From Sphaerospermopsis sp. SIO1G1 (GTDB lineage: Bacteria; Cyanobacteriota; Cyanobacteriia; Cyanobacteriales; Nostocaceae), in the NCBI GenBank assembly GCA_010672785.1, contig JAAHFX010000011.1, positions 27,246 through 91,245 of the forward strand: a DNA stretch of 64,000 nucleotides, in the 5' to 3' direction. The notes beneath the pieces were generated by a model that saw only the letters and a list, made by a program, of their open reading frames with translations, ran no database searches and was not told where the DNA came from. The translations under genes and the position numbers were made by a program. The stretch's first letter is position 1, and each line of letters opens with the position of its first letter. Shown in pieces: positions 60,671 through 64,000 of this stretch.

Positions 60671-61603
60671 ATGCCACAAAAAACTTTACCTGTAGAAATT
60701 CTTGGACTACTTGTTGATCCTTACTCTGTATTGGGAGTTTCCGTAAATGCTGATGATCGCCAAATTACCAAACGCTATTATGTCTTAGCTAAACAGTTAC
60801 ATCCTGATAACTTTGTGATCAACAATCAACCTGATCGGGAACTAGCAGAAATAATCCTCACTCGTTTAGTTAACCCTGCGTATCAACAATTAAAACAAAT
60901 CAAAACCAGGAAAGAAGTTGTAGCTAAATTAAGACTAAAGGCATCTAGGTTGAGTAGTAAAGCTATTTTAAATTTCCAAAATTATCTTAAGCTAGACACA
61001 GATTCAATGTCTACCCAAGAAGTAGAAATTTTCTATGAGCAGTCAATTAAATCCTACGCATTAGGGCAGTATAAATCCCTGCAACAATTTCATCGTATTA
61101 CTAAATTTATTAATCATCTCAATTTATTTTACCTATCATTTTCAGAATCTTCTGTAAAACAAACACAAAATATTTCCTCCAAATCTACGTCCATCGTTCC
61201 TGTAAAAGAAGAAAAATTAGTTAATCTGGAATTTTCAGAAGAAAAGCAGCCAAATTTTGAACATATCAACTACGCCCAACGTCACTATGATCGGGCTATT
61301 CAGTATCAACAGCAGTCACAATGGGCTTTAGCTGTCAAAGAATTACGGGATGCAATCAAATTAGAACCAAATAACAGTAACTTTTATGCTTTATTAGGTG
61401 TAGTACATTTTCAACAAAATTTCTCAGGCATGGCTAAAGTATATATCCGCCAAGCCTTAAAATTAAACCCAGAACATCAAGTGGCGATCAAATATGCAAA
61501 GATGCTTCAAATCGAAGTACAAAATACATCCAATCCTAAATCAGTAGCTAAAGCTATCAATATTGCTTCTTTATTGAGTAGATTTTTCTTTGGTAAAAAA
61601 TGA
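60671..61603 (+). CDS. J-domain (DnaJ-like) protein with C-terminal TPR
   Basis: The 310-residue protein has an N-terminal J domain (about 17-75) beginning DPYSVLGVSVNADDRQIT with the intact HPD motif at H44-P45-D46 in AKQLHPDNF, a middle linker, and two TPR-like helical pairs (about 205-275, AIQYQQQSQWALAVKELRDAIKLEP and YALLGVVHFQQNFSGMAKVYIRQALKLNP, each quoted in part). It lacks the Gly/Phe and zinc-finger regions of DnaJ. It could be the active cochaperone of the Hsp70 cluster at 51.8-58.4 kb, 2.3 kb away, complementing the HPD-less gene there. The link is inferred. Confidence 0.85.
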   Translation: MPQKTLPVEILGLLVDPYSVLGVSVNADDRQITKRYYVLAKQLHPDNFVINNQPDRELAEIILTRLVNPAYQQLKQIKTRKEVVAKLRLKASRLSSKAILNFQNYLKLDTDSMSTQEVEIFYEQSIKSYALGQYKSLQQFHRITKFINHLNLFYLSFSESSVKQTQNISSKSTSIVPVKEEKLVNLEFSEEKQPNFEHINYAQRHYDRAIQYQQQSQWALAVKELRDAIKLEPNNSNFYALLGVVHFQQNFSGMAKVYIRQALKLNPEHQVAIKYAKMLQIEVQNTSNPKSVAKAINIASLLSRFFFGKK

Positions 61604-61793
61604 TCTATTTTTTACCTGTTCCCTATTTAGAGTTGCCTAAAATTACAAAATCTTGTAACTCATCAGCATGGGAACTGCTACATTCATTAAATATTGTCCC
61701 TATATATCTGGATGAGATATAGATAAATCACATATACATAATATTCTATGCCTGTCATCTTCAGTGCTATACTGAACATGGGTTAAAAAAGCA

Positions 61794-63080
61794 ATGTCAA
61801 TAGTTGGCAAAGCTCTTAGTAAACCATATAAATTCTTACACTTTGCTTGCATCTATTTTTCACTAATGAAAGTTTATCCTATGCTTTTTAATGTAATTCC
61901 TACGTTGATTATAATAGGTGCAGGAATTATGGTTTTATCAACTTTAAAGACTTATCATATTATCATTTTATTAAAATCAAGTCATCAGGAGAAACAACAG
62001 TGGCAATTTTTATTTATTGTCATGATTTTTTGTATTCTAGGTTACTTAATTACTTTTGTTTTATTCATATACAAATTACTAGATATTATCCCCATTCTAA
62101 CAGGCCTTGTTTTTTTTGTGGGTTCTTTATTTATTTTTATGAGTGTAAATATTTATCATTCAACATTAGGCAATATAATTAAAAAAAAAGAAAAACATCA
62201 GCTAGAAAAAAAAGAATTAGAAAAGCATTTAGCAGAATTTAAACATTCACAAAGTCAACTAATTCACCATGAAAAAATGATCAGTCTTGGTCAAATGGTA
62301 GCTGGTGTTGCCCATGAAATTAATAACCCCATTAGCTTTATTCATGGTAATATTGAGCATTTAGACAATCATATTCATATTTTATTATTTCTACTGCAAT
62401 TGTACCAACAAGAGTATCCTCATGTCACACCGGAAATAAAAAAAATTATCTCTGAAAATGAAATAGAATTTGTGCAAGGAGATTTACCAAAACTCTTTTC
62501 ATCCATGAAATCAGGGACAGAAAGAATTAGGGAAATAGTCCAATTACTAAGGACATTTTCACGCATAGATGAGTCAGAGGTAAAACAAGTTGATATTCAT
62601 GCAGGAATTGACAGCACACTGATGATTTTGCAGCATCGTTTACAAGCTCGACCTAAATATCAAAAAATTAGAATTCTCAAAAAATACGGTAATTTCCCCA
62701 AAATTGAATGCTATGCAGGACAACTTAATCAAGTATTTATGAATATTCTTTGTAATGCCATTGATGCCTTAGAAGAAAAAAATAATCACCTCTCTTATCA
62801 AGAAATTATTGATCATCCTAATATTATTACCATTACTACTAACGTCAATAAAAATCAACAGCTAGAAGTATCAATTAGTGATAATGGTAGTGGCATTCCT
62901 CCATCTATTCAAAAACATATATTTGAACCTTTTTATACTACTAAACCCATAGGGAAAGGAACAGGTTTAGGTTTATCAATTAGTTATGAAATTATTAGAA
63001 AACATCATGGAACTATAGATTTTATCTCTACCCCAGAAAAAGGTACAGAATTCATTATTCAAATTCCTATTCATCAGTAG
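61794..63080 (+). CDS. Sensor histidine kinase with membrane segments
   Basis: The 428-residue protein has three membrane helices (about 31-50, 71-93 and 99-120), a coiled-coil (about 130-160), a HisKA domain with the phospho-acceptor H174 in VAGVAHEINNP, and a HATPase domain with NAIDALEEK, DNGSGIPPSIQKHIFEPFYTTK, and GTGLGLSISYEII. It lacks a clear input domain besides the membrane part, so it might sense something within the membrane, and no response regulator is encoded nearby. It is therefore an orphan kinase. Located 190 bp after the J-TPR gene in the same direction. Confidence 0.9.
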   Translation: MSIVGKALSKPYKFLHFACIYFSLMKVYPMLFNVIPTLIIIGAGIMVLSTLKTYHIIILLKSSHQEKQQWQFLFIVMIFCILGYLITFVLFIYKLLDIIPILTGLVFFVGSLFIFMSVNIYHSTLGNIIKKKEKHQLEKKELEKHLAEFKHSQSQLIHHEKMISLGQMVAGVAHEINNPISFIHGNIEHLDNHIHILLFLLQLYQQEYPHVTPEIKKIISENEIEFVQGDLPKLFSSMKSGTERIREIVQLLRTFSRIDESEVKQVDIHAGIDSTLMILQHRLQARPKYQKIRILKKYGNFPKIECYAGQLNQVFMNILCNAIDALEEKNNHLSYQEIIDHPNIITITTNVNKNQQLEVSISDNGSGIPPSIQKHIFEPFYTTKPIGKGTGLGLSISYEIIRKHHGTIDFISTPEKGTEFIIQIPIHQ

Positions 63081-63134
63081 TTGTGCAAAATCAATTTGCA
63101 TCACAAGTAATACCAAATTCATATAAATTTGCAT

Positions 63135-63210
63135 AGGACTTACCCACTAGTCACGGAATATCAAACCGCAGAGAACGCAGAGGAATAGACTTTGGAAGAT
63201 TTTTGCGTAC
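63135..63210. mobile_element. Truncated MITE-like copy of the 7428-7520 family, reverse orientation
   Basis: It begins AGGACTTACCCACTAGTCACGG (20 of these at 63135-63154) and runs to TTTTTGCGTA, matching the reverse complement of 7428-7520 with changes in the ends; the right end lacks AGTCCT. Next to it (63219-63297) is a segment of the 111-bp family (CCCACAAGAGTTTCATGATT). Confidence 0.75.
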
Positions 63211-63218
63211 ACTATTAG

Positions 63219-63297
63219 CGGGCAAGATGCCCACCCCACAAGAGTTTCATGATTATGATTTGTACCTCATAGCAAAGAAATCTGCTGTATCTTTTCA
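63219..63297. repeat. Dispersed repeat segment of the 111-bp family
   Basis: The segment GCGGGCAAGATGCCCACCCC through CAAGAGTTTCATGATTATGA, TTTGTACCTCATAGC and AAATCTGCTGTATC matches the copies at 357-414 and 468-540. Confidence 0.75.
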
Positions 63298-63314
63298 AGA
63301 ATCAAATCTTATTC

Positions 63315-63959
63315 CTATATGATCTTAAATGAATTTAAAAGTTTGCTGACTTCTTCATCAGTAGTTTGAGAAAAATCCTCATACCACAAACCAATTGCAG
63401 ACATCACTTCTGGGGTTTGTAAACATACTATTTCATCTACTACTAATTTCAAATTTTCTAAAGTTGTTGCTGGTGCAATAGGGATGGCTAAAATTAATTT
63501 AGTTGGCTGTTGTTGTTTAATCAGAGTAATAGCTGCACTTATAGTTGAACCAGTGGCAATACCGTCATCTATTAAAATTACAGTTTTATTATTAATATTA
63601 ATTGGTGGAGCATCTCCTCGATAGCGGAAATCACGTCGCTTTAATTCTTCTAACTCTTCTGATGCCACTGTATTGATTATCTCTTGATCTATTCTTAAAG
63701 TATTAATAACATCATAATTTAAAACTCCTATATCTCCAAAAGCTATTGCTCCCATTGCTAGTTCCTTATTACCAGGTACACCTAATTTTCTGACAATACA
63801 AACATCTAAAGGAGCATTTAAAAATTTAGCTACTTCAAATGCAACTGGTACACCTCCACGAGGCAAGGCTAACACTAATAAATCTTGATAGTTAGCATAA
63901 GCTATCAAACTTTGTGCTAACATTTTTCCTGCTTCTGTACGGTTATGAAATTTAATCAT
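63315..63959 (-). CDS. Phosphoribosyltransferase-fold protein
   Basis: The 214-residue protein has the PRTase PRPP loop VILIDDGIATGSTI and an N-terminal VLALPRGGVPVAFEVAKFL with LDVCIVRKLGVPGNKELAMGA, a pattern of the predicted phosphoribosyltransferases often found beside stress or dienelactone hydrolase-like genes. Its base or other substrate is unknown. It starts at 63959 and is transcribed leftward; nothing is recognised in the last 41 bp of the window. Confidence 0.85.
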   Translation of the reverse strand: MIKFHNRTEAGKMLAQSLIAYANYQDLLVLALPRGGVPVAFEVAKFLNAPLDVCIVRKLGVPGNKELAMGAIAFGDIGVLNYDVINTLRIDQEIINTVASEELEELKRRDFRYRGDAPPININNKTVILIDDGIATGSTISAAITLIKQQQPTKLILAIPIAPATTLENLKLVVDEIVCLQTPEVMSAIGLWYEDFSQTTDEEVSKLLNSFKII

Positions 63960-64000
63960 TGTGTTAATTTTAGTGTTGGATTTTAGCTTTTAGCTGACTG

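Noticed and set aside
60453..60677. Minus-strand 74-codon frame with a hydrophobic segment
   Set aside because: GTG start inside the neighbour's first codons, no family resemblance and no ribosome binding site.

Overview
The window is chromosomal DNA of a filamentous, heterocyst-type (Nostocales-like) cyanobacterium. Supporting this are the start of a photosystem II D1 gene (psbA), pcyA, a CyanoP-type psbP, a cyanophycin synthetase of the short CphA2 class, 24 copies of the cyanobacterial octamer GCGATCGC (HIP1), AT-rich coding sequence, and dense heptanucleotide repeats (ACTGATA, AACAGTA/AACAGGG, CACCAAT, TAATTCG types) between genes, as known in Anabaena/Nostoc relatives. I saw no rRNA, tRNA, CRISPR array, prophage or transposase gene.

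Layout. 1-4.0 kb: psbA (cut by the window edge), a 111-bp tandem duplication, a HIT protein, pcyA, maf, psbP and a 4'-phosphopantetheinyl transferase. 4.3-7.1 kb: cphA2 and a pair of RelE-like small genes. 7.5-14.3 kb: leucyl aminopeptidase, an asparagine synthetase homologue without the catalytic Cys, a nucleoside-phosphorylase-like gene, and two tandem VWA proteins. 14.7-21.7 kb: hemB, a flavoprotein, a zinc-response block (perfect Zur-type palindrome, His-rich COG0523 GTPase, folE), then a divergent COG0523-like protein coupled to calcineurin-like phosphoesterases that have lost metal ligands. 21.9-29.1 kb: PBP2, potA-potD-potB without potC, rsmG and an ECF-type ATPase. 29.5-38.7 kb: TPR protein, DUF3531- and DUF1823-like proteins, Nudix, DAHP synthase, dienelactone hydrolase, M3 oligopeptidase and a secreted CHAT protease-like protein. 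39-41 kb: an isolated ATP-grasp ligase plus methyltransferase pair, possibly a small biosynthetic operon. 41-50 kb: geranylgeranyl-reductase-like protein, pyrH-frr (overlapping), thiol-redox protein, alpha/beta hydrolase, PIN-TRAM membrane protein, hemW-like radical SAM protein, a VapBC-like pair and a pilin-like gene. 50-51.5 kb: rhodanese and a fatty acid hydroxylase/sterol desaturase family protein.

The most unusual region is 51.8-58.4 kb (with an outlier at 60.7-61.6 kb). An atypical Hsp70 is translationally coupled to a zinc-ribbon/transmembrane/LysM protein and to a large TPR-like protein. They are followed by a protein with a degenerate J-like N-terminus (HPI instead of HPD) and a GrpE-like protein; nearby lies a real J-domain protein fused to TPRs. 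This looks like a dedicated, envelope-linked chaperone machine built from divergent copies of all three DnaK-system parts.

The spaces between genes are dominated by small non-autonomous elements: about 90-bp units with AGGACTTACGCA terminal inverted repeats, about 150-220-bp units with TAGGGCTTGCTGAA-type ends, and the heptamer repeats, two of which supply the last codons or stop codon of neighbouring genes.
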